Assembly: GCA_963693305.1 (NCBI GenBank)
Contig: OY855913.1
Coordinates: 24,884,614 to 24,948,613, forward strand
Direction: 5' to 3'
Source: Meandrina meandrites
Lineage: Eukaryota > Cnidaria > Anthozoa > Scleractinia > Meandrinidae
DNA length: 64,000 bases
Translations under genes and position numbers: made by a program
In this document: in pieces, positions 46,301 to 57,225 of the stretch
Position numbering within the stretch: the first letter of the stretch is position 1
How the letters are laid out: every line of letters starts with the position of its first letter
Notes under the pieces: generated by a model
Database searches by the model: none
Told to the model about the DNA's origin: nothing
The model's input: the letters and a program-made list of their open reading frames with translations, nothing else

Positions 46301-47667
46301 TTACCGGAATAGTAAAAAATAATGACATAGTATAAAATGAAAACAGTATTGCCATACTGCCAATAATCCCAAGACTGTCTAAACTTGTAACATCGTGGCT
46401 TTACATGTTTTTTTTTTCTAAATACCTCTCTAACCATTTTTCCTATTGCAAGAATCTCCTTTTAAACATGTTCTTTTTTGATAAATGCATTTTCCCAATA
46501 AGCGTCACCTAAAACTGTCAGCGAGGTCAGAGATCTGTTGTTATCAAATTATCTTAGAATGATGTGTAAAATTTGATTAAATGATTATTATTGATGGTCT
46601 GCTTTTGAATATTTTTTGACATCTCTCAGAAATGAGTAGCATTCCAATGCCACATACATATGCCCAAATATTATATGATTTTAGTGACATGTACATAAGG
46701 CTCTCAAAATTAAATTACTTCCCAAAGAGGCTGTACACGTGATAACACTGTAAGATCAACTTTTTATTTGTTTAAGCCACGTGATCAGTCAGTGAACTTT
46801 GGGTTGTTACAAAATATAAATCGGTGAAATTTTTTACTGAATTTCGAAACAAAAAAAAATACAATTTAATAGGTTTTGTCCTGTAGCTTCAAATTTATGA
46901 TCCGAGTGCTTTCGTCCCAAAGTTTGTCGCGATATAATAAGCTTACAAACACCGAAATTATTATTATAAAAATATATAACTTTAAGAAAACATACTGTAA
47001 TTTATCTGCTCGTGAAGGAAATTGAAATACAATTTGCTAAACGGAAAAAACCTGATTAACATGACGAAAATCGATTTTGGCGCTAAGATTCGTGCTTTTC
47101 GCGCCCGACCAGATCAGAATATTAGGTTGCTCAAACTAGAATAAATTATTTTGCTTGTAAATTTATAAATCCGAGACATTTCCCGAGGCATTTTAACTCA
47201 GCAGACTGATAGCTACTCTACTTGAGTTATCGTTCCATCTTTAACATGAACAGGGCCATCAAATGATCCCTTTGAAACAAAACTTTGCGCTTATAACCAG
47301 ATGAAAATTAAGCTTGTGAACGCCGGTAATTAAGCGAACAGCACAAATGTTACATCATCACATTAAAAATAACCGGACGGCCGTTATAAATGCGCTTATA
47401 ACTGTAAAACCCAAAGCTAAAACGATCTGCTTTCTAAGAAATTCCATGAAACATTGGAAGAATGATCAAATATAAAACTTACCACTGGGACACTTCTTTC
47501 CCTCGTCCACAAAATGCGGCAAGTTCGTCGATTCCTTCATCCATGATGACTGTACTATCTACATCAAAACAGACAGCGTCCGCCTTTTTCCACACTTGCT
47601 TCGCTTGTTGGATCGTCATTGTCGTTAAATATCTAGCGTGTTTACCGAAATTCCTCAGCTGTAGCAT
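41174..47667 (-). CDS. PSPH: Phosphoserine phosphatase
   Basis: Seven coding exons on the minus strand: 47667-47483, 45736-45652, 45500-45451, 43332-43187, 42766-42670, 42399-42348, 41401-41174. The phases all agree and give 280 residues. The enzyme removes phosphate from phosphoserine in the last step of serine synthesis in the cytosol. HAD-superfamily motifs are complete: motif I CFDVDSTVI (nucleophile and acid Asp), the substrate-cap signature ARAMGGGIPF, motif II LVSGGF, a motif III Lys after SGGK, and motif IV MIGDGATD. The end of the classical enzyme is at about LLQELQ. The ATG at 47667 gives 16 residues more than the usual start; the second Met (MTIQQAKQVW) aligns better with animal enzymes. 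A C-terminal extension of about 40 residues rich in N-G pairs is unusual. Confidence 0.95.
43337..43384. repeat. (AATC)12 microsatellite at a PSPH 3' splice site
   Basis: Twelve perfect AATC units. On the coding strand this is (GATT)12 followed by GCAG and exon 4, so the repeat occupies the place of the polypyrimidine tract. Confidence 0.95.
43560..44605. mobile_element. Foldback element in PSPH intron 3
   Basis: Inverted ends GTTCCAGAAAATATCCATAC and CCCCACCACGGAGGGAATT with G-rich sub-terminal repeats (AAATTCCGGAGAGG). About 1.05 kb. The central open frames are not conserved proteins. No clean target duplication was read. Confidence 0.8.
44706..45311. mobile_element. Probable TTAA-type foldback in PSPH intron 3
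   Basis: TTTTACCCATTGACACCTG and, inverted, TTTTAACCCATTGACACCTG mark the ends. The right flank retains TTAA and the left reads TTTA. No gene inside. Confidence 0.65.
45838..46022 (-). repeat. SINE family 2 copy in PSPH intron 1
   Basis: Reverse-strand copy of the element at 32083: CTAGTGGCTAGGGTGCTGGA, CTTGTAA, B-box AGGTTCAAATCC and the shared body TTGGTCAGCCTC. Confidence 0.82.
46023..47482. other. PSPH intron 1, no further feature
   Basis: AT-rich intron sequence. No conserved frame or element with readable ends beyond the SINE at its end was seen. Confidence 0.5.
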
Positions 47668-48577
47668 ACAAAATGGTTAGCGAAGTGAAAACTTTTCGAC
47701 ACGACTCGTTCATTTTATCGGGAAAACACACACTAGTACCCAGTCTCCTGGAAAACTACTGAACAAAATTCATTCACTGGAGTAAAAGTACTGAGTCTTT
47801 GATAAAGACAACGCAGATTAAAATTTAGTAAAAAATAAAAGTTGTAACTAGAAGACAATGAACCTAAGCTAATTTTATTACTTCTTGTCGTTACTTTTTA
47901 ATTCAAGATGATGAAAATTCGCCTGATTAGTGATTGCATTACACAGTCCGTAACGCAACACCGCGGGTCGTTCGTTTAGTGGTTTTCCAGGCGTCTGGAA
48001 AGAAAAATAAATGGCATGTTAATACATGTTGTATTGTGTAATCTATTCAAAACATTCTTTTATCAATGTTTCATTGTCTATAACAATAAGGAACGGCAGA
48101 AAAGAACGAGGCTTTGTTCGGTATTGGATTTAGTTGGTAAAAATAATTAAAACAGTTACATTCTTTCTTTTTTTTGTAAGAATATATTTTACGATATCAG
48201 TTGTAAGATTATCAGGCTGAAATTTGCGAAATTTTAAGAATAAATCCGGGGCTGAGATTTAAAAAGGACATAATTTTTTGTGTGAAAATCTGAAAATACA
48301 ATACAATTATATGTCTAAACGGCAAAACTAAAAACGATAAAACCTGCAGTCGCCAAATGTTTGATACATACTAATGACAGTTCGATGAATGGTACATGTA
48401 ATACATCTGTATGGTTTTCAGATGGTATACATATCTAGACACCAAACACTTGTAATTGATACCCCAATACATTCTAAATCGGACATGTCATAAGCTATAA
48501 TCTAAGAATGTTCACAAGAATTAAATCGGCAGAAAATAAGAATACTCAGCCTGGGCTGGAAAAAAACAACATTTTTA
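47668..48577. other. Region upstream of PSPH
   Basis: Presumed promoter and 5' UTR of the phosphatase gene. It is AT-rich, with no recognised coding exon and no clear TATA box. Confidence 0.4.
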
Positions 48578-49050
48578 TGCATCAGTCAATTCCAGCAGTG
48601 CCCATCCCCCCCCGGGCAACCCCGGGGCATTTCCTAATGTTGCCCGTCCCGGGGGTGGGGCATTTGCGTACCTCGGGTTGACCCCCGGGCATTTGACACG
48701 TGGTTTCGAAACCGTGGAGTGAGTCGCGTATTCGTGATGGAGGCGTTTATAGGCCAAGACGTGGACTACGTTGCAGATTAGCTAGTCCATGAAGGACTAG
48801 AGAAGCTCGTGGATGTTCATGGATGTTTTTAAAGGTATATTTTCTGAATTTTAGATATTTCTTCATTGTCAAGAAGCAACAACTTGTATTATATTCTCAT
48901 ATCACCTATCGAGAGATTGAAAACAATCAACCCGGGAGCGGGGCATTTGCTCGGTTCCCTCATCCCCACCCCGGGGAATTTACCAAAGAAATGCTAATGC
49001 CCGGGGGCTAGCCCGGGGGGGGATGGGCACTGCTGGAATTGACTGATGCA
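48578..49050. mobile_element. TTA-flanked MITE with CCCGGG-rich arms
   Basis: TTA at 48575-48577 and 49051-49053; ends TGCATCAGTCAATTCCAGCA then GTGCCCATCCCCCCCCGGGC, inverted over about 70 bp. 473 bp. Confidence 0.9.
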
Positions 49051-49809
49051 TTATATAACAAAAGAGTGTATAGAAGCCGAGTTTAAATTTTCCTCTGTTC
49101 GACCAAAATGATCCAAAATGGATCGAGGCCCATACCAAATAATTCTGCGAAACTTCCTTTATAAAATATGCACAATCACTGAACTAATAAAGATATCTGT
49201 TGACAGATTTTACGGGGGATGTAGATTTGGCGATGGCGTATATACAGCTTCATTTTAATCGGAGGGGGGGGGGGGGGAGGGGTGGTGGAAAGGTAAATTT
49301 TTTTCCTTATTCAGTTCCGCAAGGCGTTATGAAAGAGTCCTGAAAGGAAATTATTTCCCTGTTCTTCCCTCTGTTCCGTTTCTTTTTCCCAGTAGAGGGC
49401 TTGTGCGCAATTCTTCGGGGTTCTGTGGGCATGCCCCCCCCCCCCCCCCCCCCAGAAAATTTTGCAAATCCAGGTTCTCTCAAGTGCCATTTCCTGCATT
49501 TTGACATCATTTCCGAGGTGGGATGCATTTTCCTTCAATATTAGCTCTTCGGAAAATAATTTTCATTCCAAAAGAATTCTGAAATGTTCAGAAATCGGTG
49601 TGTGCATTTAGACAGTTTTCAAAACACAAATATTAAAATTACATGCAGGGTGGATGAGTGGACAAGAAAATGAAAGAATTATCTGACCTGTTATACAATT
49701 ATGTATTTTAGAAACAACTACTAAACATGTTCCGTGACTTAGCAAGTACAGAATATCTGTTTGTTCCCAGGGGTAATTCTATAACTTTTAGAAATTTTGA
49801 TTAGGATAA
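49051..49809. other. Intergenic, low-complexity tracts
   Basis: A G-run at about 49262-49280 and a C-run at 49436-49455 in opposite orientation hint at a decayed foldback, but the flanks between them do not pair convincingly. No gene seen. Confidence 0.4.
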
Positions 49810-49902
49810 CAAAGCTCTTAGTCTAAGACAGTGTGTAAGCATTGCAAAATAATTTATTTTGCAATGCTTATACACACTGTCTTAGACTAAGAGCTTTGTC
49901 CA
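49810..49902. repeat. Near-perfect 90-bp palindrome
   Basis: ACAAAGCTCTTAGTCTAAGA... meets its reverse complement at TTATTTTGCAATGCTTA, with only a 2-bp difference between the arms and almost no loop. Confidence 0.9.
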
Positions 49903-50747
49903 GAAATCCACAAAACAATGTTCTTTCCTGTCATCGTTTTCAATGTAGAGACGTTTTAAATAAATCTTTCTAAAAATTTTGCAATCACGCAAGTTATGGA
50001 CTTTATGAATATAACTTTTTCTTCATTATTTTTCATTGTTATCAGTTCCAATGTGCACGTGTGATTTAATCAATGGGTGTCTTCCCCTCAAAATTGATAA
50101 TGAATTATAACGCAACGAGACTGTCAGTTGCATGATACAGATCTGTAGGCAAAATCTGCGGTGGTCCTCAACTTCTTGTGCCAGGTAGATGAAATAGCCA
50201 CAGATCCAATGAAGTAAAACTGCTGGACTTGCGTTTCGCCATCTTGAAAATTTGGTTTCTGACAAATGCGCATGCTTGCTTATCCAGCCACCTAACGCTA
50301 GTTCTGATTGCCGCGGGCGCCACGACCAAAAAAAGCAAGACGAACTGATCAATAAACCATTCCAAAAGATTAGAACTTCTCAATATAGTGCCAAAATGTT
50401 GCGGCTTCCTCCTATAATCCTGGCAAAGAAGGTAGTCGTCCGTGTAATTGACCGGTCACAGTCTTTTGATTGTTTTGTGTAAAAATTTTTTACCTTTTCA
50501 ACCTCCCAAAAATGCCGACTTCAAAAATTTTAGGGGGTTCGTTCGAACCCCTCGAACCCCCCCACCCTACGGGCCTGTAGTGTCTTACTGTCTATTTGGT
50601 CTACTCGAATATAATCCATCTGCATTTCTAGTCCTTCTAGATACGCTTGATTGATGAAACTTTGACTTGTGACAACCATAAACTTTGAACGATATAGATA
50701 TGAGCCAATGGCATTCTGGGTAGACAGCATTGGTAAGTTTAGTAATA

Positions 50748-50911
50748 CAGTCATCTCTCGTTTATAGCGGACACGCTTGTCATGGGACTTCGTTAAGTGT
50801 CCGTATTAGCGAGAGTCCGTAATAGCGGGAGTAATGTCCAGTCAAACCTCTATACCCGGGGATCTGAATTTTGTCCGTAATAGCGGGGTGTCCGCAAGGC
50901 GGAGTTGACTG
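50748..50911. mobile_element. pogo/Tc1-like MITE, 164 bp
   Basis: TA at 50746-50747 and 50912-50913. Ends CAGTCATCTCTCGTTTATAG and ...GGCGGAGTTGACTG, with several internal TCCGTAATAGCGGG phrases. The same family is nested in PLBD intron 2. Confidence 0.75.
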
Positions 50912-52416
50912 TATTCGTTTTAAAAGAATTGATATCCAATATATTTTTTCTTTGAACGCCTTGAGAGACTCTTGAGCACATAATTTAAGCGATCTGTCTT
51001 CTCGTAATGTTTTTTTGCGATTTCCCAATAAACATTTGCGTCGCATCGTTCACGGTTTATGCTTTTTGTGGGTCAAGGATTCTTCAATCAGGGGTATATG
51101 TCCTATGTAAACCGTATGATTTTTTTAAAGGCGATGACGAGGCGTTGCAATTGTGTATTTAATAAAATCATAAACACGTTATCCGTTGCTTATCTTTGTT
51201 TTGTTTTGGTTTTTTTTTGTTGTTGTTTGTTTGTTTGTTTATTTGTTTGTCTGTTTGCTGTTTGTTGCGAGAGATCGCGAAAGCAGTTTTCCAGGTTCAA
51301 AGTACGGGAGTGAAGACCCTTGAGCCCGCCGTCCTTCTGTTCAGCATTCTCAGGACCTCCTCCCCCGGCCTCTTTTACCGGCCATTTTTTTTTTCATGTT
51401 TTTTTTGGTCGCCACACCTAATGTATGTACTTATGTAGTTAGTAGTTACGTACTTGCAATTGAGACTAGTTTATTTACTTGCAACTGTCATGGTCATGGG
51501 AGAGACGTTTACAACTCAGTTTCTTTTCATAGTTTTATTTGATTTTATATCTAGTTTACTAATACTTGCAAACTTTTCCAACAAAGAGAAATGCTCTGGT
51601 TTTAATTTTTCCCACTATTGACTTAAGGATCAACTTGAATCAACAAAAAGGAAACCTATCAAATCCTGCGATCAACAGTGTTTTAAAATACATTATGTCT
51701 TAAGACTGACCGTCCATCTATCCGCAGTTTGATTTGTTCTCTAAAATTACTTTATTAATATAAAGCCGCCAACAAATTAGCATTTTGAACCATGCAAATT
51801 GGCGTTTCATTCAGTAAACCTGAAGAAGGCTGGTGTTGGCCAGCCGAAATATTGTATTTATGCCTTTTCACGTTGTTTGACCAGTCCTTGCAGTATTTCT
51901 ATATTAATATTATTTTAACTGGTCGAGTTTGTTCGTACACGGTTTTTGCAGTGGTCTAAACTTATAAAAGTTATAAACTATTTTGCCTGCTTGCTCTTCC
52001 CTGCGAACTATTTCAGTTTAACATTGATTCCTGAAATTTTCTTCAGGCTTTTTTATACCGGGTGTATAACTACGATTTACCCGTGGGTTTACTTCAACTG
52101 TGGAACAACATCTTACAAATTAGTGCTAAACTGTCAAAACTAAACAAAAGAAAACAATTAAATCCCCTCTCTCCCCCCCCCCCCCCTCCCCCGCAGGGGT
52201 GGCCGCAAACGAAAAGTAGTTGGCGTGGCCGTGGGGAGGCGTACCTTGTTTGTGACGGCTTATAAAACAGATTACATGTAACTGACTTGATTATAAGCTA
52301 AGAACTAGTGCGCTAAAGTAAATACCCACTCGTGGTACTACATAAACAAATAAAAGCTTCCTATGTGGTGACCTACAAGGAAGAAAGAGCTCAGTAGTAA
52401 AACTGGTTGTTTTTAA
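50912..52416. other. Intergenic; GTTT-rich tract and a hammerhead-like motif
   Basis: A degenerate (GTTT)n tract lies at about 51222-51262. No coding exon was recognised. The hammerhead-like motif at 51820-51849 is listed separately. Confidence 0.5.
51820..51849 (+). ncRNA. Hammerhead-like core without GUC
   Basis: CTGAAGA, a 6-bp stem II GGCTGG/CCAGCC with loop TGTTGG, then GAAA. The bases that follow (TATTG) lack the GUC cleavage triplet at the usual spacing, so this is probably a degenerate copy. Confidence 0.4.
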
Positions 52417-52786
52417 GGTGGGGGTACACCCGATTTTGAGTGAAATTTTAGGAAGGGATAGAAGAAAGAAACTTATTTCTGAAACACCAACAGACAGTTG
52501 ACCCCCACGCAAGAGCACCCAGGTTGTCAGGGGACTGTTTGGGTGTCCATATACTAATTTATAACTTCAAAATTCTAATTTTAAAATCACATTAAATCTT
52601 TAATATTTCTTATTTCTCCAAATTTTACTAATCCTTTGAGAAACACTATCTCTCCCCAAACATCCCCAAAAATCACCAAAAAATTTACAAAAGACCGCTA
52701 AACATAGCTTACTTGAAACGCGGACGAGATATTCGCATTAAATCATGTTTAGCGGTGGTAAAACAGGCTTCAGGTGTACCCCCGCC
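52417..52786. mobile_element. TTAA-flanked MITE, 370 bp
   Basis: TTAA at 52413-52416 and 52787-52790; inverted ends GGYGGGGGTACACC. It ends 60 bp below the stop codon side of the first nuclease-like gene (stop at 52847), so it is likely part of that gene's 3' UTR or terminator region. Confidence 0.85.
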
Positions 52787-52846
52787 TTAACAAACACTTG
52801 CCTGTAAACGCGGTAAACAGGGTCCTGTAAACACCCGGTTAGTTTA

Positions 52847-54271
52847 CTACAGAACAATGACTTCACCACCTTCAGAATGAAGCAACTTTTTTAATTTCCC
52901 TCTTGTCTTCTCAACAGTTCGAAGGATGAAATTCATGCTTTCTCTCAGAGACTTTGCTGACATTTCGAGGGAATCAAGACTGGAACGGCACTTTTTCTCG
53001 TGCTCTTTGCTCTCCTTAAAGTCATTGAAGAGTTGCTCAAGTTTTTCAGCTTGGCTTGCTCTCAGCTCGCCGCCATGGCTTGCGTCCGCCAGCTCGTCGG
53101 CCATTAACACGCTCCATACGATCAGGTTTTCGTCTTTACCCGCGTTTGGCACATAAATTTGGTATTGATTTTGGTAGAATTTCACTTGAAACTTCCCGTG
53201 CCTGTTGACGATACCGCTTTTCATGGAAAACAGGACACCAACTTTGACATCGCCACAGCTAGCGAGGTCGCTTTTGAAGCGATCTATTTCGTTTTGAGGC
53301 ACGTTGCTACTCTCCCGATTTTTTACTTCAATCATGATCTTGTGTTGTCTAGACGTCTCGATTAGTATATCGCCTTTCCCACCTTGCCTCGACACGTCAA
53401 CAACGGTGAAGTTAGGGAAACGTTCTTTTAAAATTTTGCTTACCAGTTTTTCACCGACGGATCCTTTCACGGTCGATTTCACTTCCAGCGAGCTAGATAT
53501 TTTCAGCAGTTGCTGGTGACACGTGCTTATCGTGGGCTGTATTGAGCTAAGCAGTCGTTGTTCGGAGCTATTGATTCGCGCATTCAATTGGTTTAGCACA
53601 CCTTGGGCACTTTGGGTAATGCGGTCATTTAGGATATCGAGAGGCATTACTTTGATTGCAACATCATCCACTCTTTTGACCAACGCTTGCTGAATATTGT
53701 GAATATCATTTCTCAAATCGCCTTTGAGACCATGCATCGTGTTTGTCATTTCTTTCACGTTACCACAAACACTATTGGTAACATTTGTTTGAACTCTTAG
53801 GACCTGTTCATTCACTTGGCCTTCAATGGTCCCCATCGTGTCTTGAATTTGCTTCATCTTTGGAGCGAGAGCGCCGTTAATGTCGTTTCTCAAATTGACT
53901 TTGAGCTCTTGCACCTCGTCCGACATTTTGTTCATTTGATTCAAAACATCTCGACTGACACTCTCTTGTACCGACTGCACTTGTTGTTTCACCTCCTTTT
54001 CGATGTTCGCGACAGTTTCATGGACCGGTTGCATCTGCGAAGAGAGCGTTTTTTCCATGAATGCTTGGTTGACGTCCACAGTGAAGTAAACGGTTTCTTT
54101 GACTTTGACTCCGAGATCAAACACGCTAACGAGTTCCTCGTTTGAGAGTTTACGAACCCACTCTCCGTACTTTTTCATGTCGAGCGAGATAGATATGTAA
54201 CGTTGGTCATCGGTAGGATCTTGATCCGAACGACGCCTTTTGGGACTAGGTTCGTCCTTGTTACAGGCCAT
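52847..54271 (-). CDS. Coiled-coil PD-(D/E)XK nuclease-like protein, paralog A
   Basis: Single exon, 474 residues, ATG at 54271. Order: a basic patch KRRR (11-14); a conserved N-terminal module (about 24-75, LSNEELVSVFDLGVKVKET); a long coiled coil (about 78-260) made of two 59-residue repeats starting at M80 and M139; a PD-(D/E)XK nuclease-like fold (about 268-385) with E274 (VGEKL), D301 (GGKGDILIE) and E315-x-K317 (IMIEVKNRE); YQIYVPNA at 370-377; and a helical tail (400-465). A coiled coil ahead of such a nuclease recalls bacterial RmuC in architecture; I see no direct sequence identity, so this is an analogy only. KRRR could act in nuclear import (inference). Intronless in an intron-rich region, which suggests retro- or transposon-borne origin. 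Confidence 0.85.
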   Translation of the reverse strand: MACNKDEPSPKRRRSDQDPTDDQRYISISLDMKKYGEWVRKLSNEELVSVFDLGVKVKETVYFTVDVNQAFMEKTLSSQMQPVHETVANIEKEVKQQVQSVQESVSRDVLNQMNKMSDEVQELKVNLRNDINGALAPKMKQIQDTMGTIEGQVNEQVLRVQTNVTNSVCGNVKEMTNTMHGLKGDLRNDIHNIQQALVKRVDDVAIKVMPLDILNDRITQSAQGVLNQLNARINSSEQRLLSSIQPTISTCHQQLLKISSSLEVKSTVKGSVGEKLVSKILKERFPNFTVVDVSRQGGKGDILIETSRQHKIMIEVKNRESSNVPQNEIDRFKSDLASCGDVKVGVLFSMKSGIVNRHGKFQVKFYQNQYQIYVPNAGKDENLIVWSVLMADELADASHGGELRASQAEKLEQLFNDFKESKEHEKKCRSSLDSLEMSAKSLRESMNFILRTVEKTRGKLKKLLHSEGGEVIVL

Positions 54272-54502
54272 TATACAGCTCTTGATCGAATTCCTTGACT
54301 GTAAGTTATGGATATAACGTTCTTTCTCATAAGTTCTTGTTCACCTACTCGTTTAGCGGAAGTAGTAGCTGAATAAACATTTCTCGGAAATAGACAATAT
54401 AGCACTTTTGTCTTCAGTCACAGACGGCCATTGTTTTAAAATGAAGTCGCGGGATTGGCTAATCAGCGTATTCATTTGTTTTGGTTTCCATATTGGGCTA
54501 AA

Positions 54503-54610
54503 GGAGAGGAGAGGAGAGGAGAGGAGAGGAGAGGAGAGGAGAGGAGAGGAGAGGAGAGGAGAGGAGAGGAGAGGAGAGGAGAGGAGAGGAGAGGAGAGGA
54601 GAGGAGAGGA
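54503..54610 (-). repeat. (CTCCT)n pentamer upstream of paralog A
   Basis: About 22 units of GGAGA on the plus strand, CTCCT on the gene's coding strand, ending 232 bp before the ATG. The same pentamer lies 220 bp before the ATG of paralog C. Confidence 0.9.
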
Positions 54611-55063
54611 ATCTTCGGCGGGTTATTCTATTTATTTGGAGGTACCCAAAGAGAATAGCAACTGTCAAAAATTGTGAAATTGATCATTTATTGTTATTGA
54701 TCAATCTACATTTCTAGGCATACCAACTTATAAGTCAACTCAGCTGCACAAAATATCTGAAGAAGTAAATGAGCAGCTGCTAAATAAATCCAAAACGGAG
54801 CTAATTATTTTGAGGCTCATTTGAGTCTCAGTGGACTGCAAAACGCTAATACAGGCGTCCTTAGCGGGAAACATCAAACTCAAACACATTTCTAATGACT
54901 CTAACCACAGCAATTCGGATGTCTGCCCGTTCACGTCAAACGATGTAATACCTCAGAAGGAAGTGAATGATTCTAGACTATGATTTCGCTGCATATATTT
55001 TAAAAGATGCTAATATATAAAAAAGAGTCTTTATCAACTCAGCAAAGCTGACAGTTTATCCAA

Positions 55064-56257
55064 CTAGTGCAACAGTTTGTAGATATCGTTCTTGGTTTCA
55101 TCGACGGTTTTAAGAATTGGGGTGATGCTGCTTTTCAGTTTTTCCACTGTGATCTCCAAAGCCTCAAGATTTGATTTGCAATCCTTGCTATGCTTTATGT
55201 TCTCTTTAAACTTGTCGTAGATCAGGTCGAGTCCTTGCGTCTTCCTGTCATCCAAATCTCCGCCATCTATGTTGGCTAGCTGTTCGGCCATAACCACACT
55301 CCACACTATCATGTGGTCTTCGTTGTTCGCGTATGCGTTTGGCACGTAGATCTGGTACTGCTTCTGCTGATTAAAAGCAATTTCAAATCTACCTTCCCGG
55401 GCTCGTCGTGCAATACCACTGTTCATAGAAAGCAAGATGCCCACTTTAAAATGGGGTGACTTCTCCAGATTCTTTTCAAACAACTCAATTGCATCTCTTG
55501 ACACGGAATCCTTCCTGTCCTTTACCTCGATCATCATCCTGTGGTTGCTGGGTGTTTGGACTTCTATATCTCCTTTTCCCTGTGCAGAAGATGTGTCAAC
55601 GAAAGTGAAGCTGGGAAGGTTTTTCTTCAGGATATCTATTACCTTTCTTTCAGCCCGTGCTCCCTTGGAAGTGGGCTTCTCCAAAGAAGTCGATATACTC
55701 TCCAACTTCTGCTTGCACGCTGCCAGTTCCTTGGAAACTCGTTCCTCTGAGTCTTTGATGTCTTGCCTTATCTGGGTTTTGATGCTTTCGGCTGATTGAT
55801 TGACCGTACTGTTTAAAATACCAAGAGGTTGTACTTTCTGGGTCACTGTGTCCACTCTACCAGTCAGCTCGTCTTTGATTTCAGTCATGTGCTTGGACAC
55901 GTTTCCCTTTAGACTCTTCACGTTCGTGTTCACTTCTTCCATTTGCCTGCCAACATCTTCAGTGACTTTTTTCTTGACTTCTTCGACTTGCTTGGTAACT
56001 TGCTCTTCAATTTTCGCAACACTGTCGTGGATGGGTTTCATCTTGGAAGCCAGAGCATCCTCTACAATCTTCTGGTTGACATCTACAGTCAGCATGGCCG
56101 ATTCTCGAACCTTAAGCCCCAGCTCAAAAATCTTCACAAGCTCGTCGTCGGACATTTTTTGAACCGAAATGTTGTAGTTAGCCATATCAAGTTTGATATG
56201 GCGTATCATTTCTGATCGTGCTCTTTTGAAACCCGGTTCTCCGTTGTCAGAAGCCAT
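55064..56257 (-). CDS. Coiled-coil PD-(D/E)XK nuclease-like protein, paralog B
   Basis: Single exon, 397 residues, ATG at 56257 (MASDNGEPGFKRARSE). Same layout as paralog A: basic patch KRAR, N-terminal module (MSDDELVKIFELGLKVRES), coiled coil with only one copy of the 59-residue repeat (about 72-125), and a nuclease-like domain with E203 (RAERKV), D230 (QGKGDIEVQ) and E244-x-K246 (MMIEVKDRK). YQIYVPNAY and a helical tail ending IYKLLH follow. The shorter length compared with A is mostly explained by the single repeat. It lies head-to-tail with A. A TTTATT at 54687 gives a poly(A) signal AATAAA on the coding strand about 370 bp past the stop. Function unknown; nuclease activity is inferred from the motif. 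Confidence 0.85.
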   Translation of the reverse strand: MASDNGEPGFKRARSEMIRHIKLDMANYNISVQKMSDDELVKIFELGLKVRESAMLTVDVNQKIVEDALASKMKPIHDSVAKIEEQVTKQVEEVKKKVTEDVGRQMEEVNTNVKSLKGNVSKHMTEIKDELTGRVDTVTQKVQPLGILNSTVNQSAESIKTQIRQDIKDSEERVSKELAACKQKLESISTSLEKPTSKGARAERKVIDILKKNLPSFTFVDTSSAQGKGDIEVQTPSNHRMMIEVKDRKDSVSRDAIELFEKNLEKSPHFKVGILLSMNSGIARRAREGRFEIAFNQQKQYQIYVPNAYANNEDHMIVWSVVMAEQLANIDGGDLDDRKTQGLDLIYDKFKENIKHSKDCKSNLEALEITVEKLKSSITPILKTVDETKNDIYKLLH

Positions 56258-57225
56258 CTTCGATTTTCAACAGCTCAAATTTCAGAATTCTCTTGCTTAA
56301 GAAGGATCTCGCTTTCTTCTGCGAAAACAACAACTGGCTAGGGCGGTAGGTAGTTCGCAGAATAATCCAAAATTCAGATTTCTTGGAAAAGGCAATGCAA
56401 CCACACCCAGTTTCCGGTCTTTTGTTCTGATTGATTGTCACTATTTTATTTCACTGGACCGTAAAATCCTACCGTCGCATGTATCTTAGCGTGAACACGT
56501 GACGCCGAAACATGATCTAATTGGGTATTACACGTGGCAAGATTGGTAATCAAATATATTTGAAGTTTAGCAAACCGTAACGTCGAGTAACGCGAACTTT
56601 CGCAGACTTTCGCACTCAAAACGTTCACCATAAACAAAACTTTACACTTAAAGTGAACCCACTTTCTCAAAAGTCGTATAAATATCTACACAGTCCAGGA
56701 TCAACTTCTCTGAAGAAGCCTCTAACCGATCTTTCCGCCATTTCGAAACCGACATGTGTTGAACAAGTTTTCGGCGCGAGAGTTGCCGTTGCAGTCTGCC
56801 AAACGCCAAACGTTTGATAACCGATCATTCCATGTTTGATACATCATCATCGGTTTATTCGCCACAAAAAAAAACAAGAATAATTGCAGGAATCAGAGAC
56901 AGAAATAGGGTAAGGAGACCTCCAAGAAGAAACCAGATCGTAAACTGCTTAAGGTTTGTACATGCAGTGATGTGATCGATAACAACTGGCAGATCTAGTG
57001 CCATAACTATGTACTTGACTACTTGAAGGAAACAAACTGAGAAACATCGGAGGCAACAGCTGGTTATGATAATAAAACATAAATTTAGCTAATTGCAATG
57101 AATTGATTTGGAAAATACCTTAGATGCCCAATATAGCAAATAAGGGAGCAGAATGTGCTCGATAGTCTGAGTTGGTAATAGCTCGCACAGCACGCTTTTG
57201 TAAATAAAAAATTCTATTTAAGTTA
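56258..57225. other. Upstream region of paralog B
   Basis: Presumed promoter side of paralog B. No pentamer repeat like that of A and C is present, and no other gene was recognised. Confidence 0.45.

Noticed and set aside
53816..54145. Plus-strand frames opposite the coiled-coil genes
   Set aside because: They are shadows of the coiled-coil codon pattern; the minus-strand frames are conserved across three paralogs.
52847..54271. Calling paralog A an RmuC ortholog
   Set aside because: Only the architecture is similar; no RmuC-specific motif could be seen.
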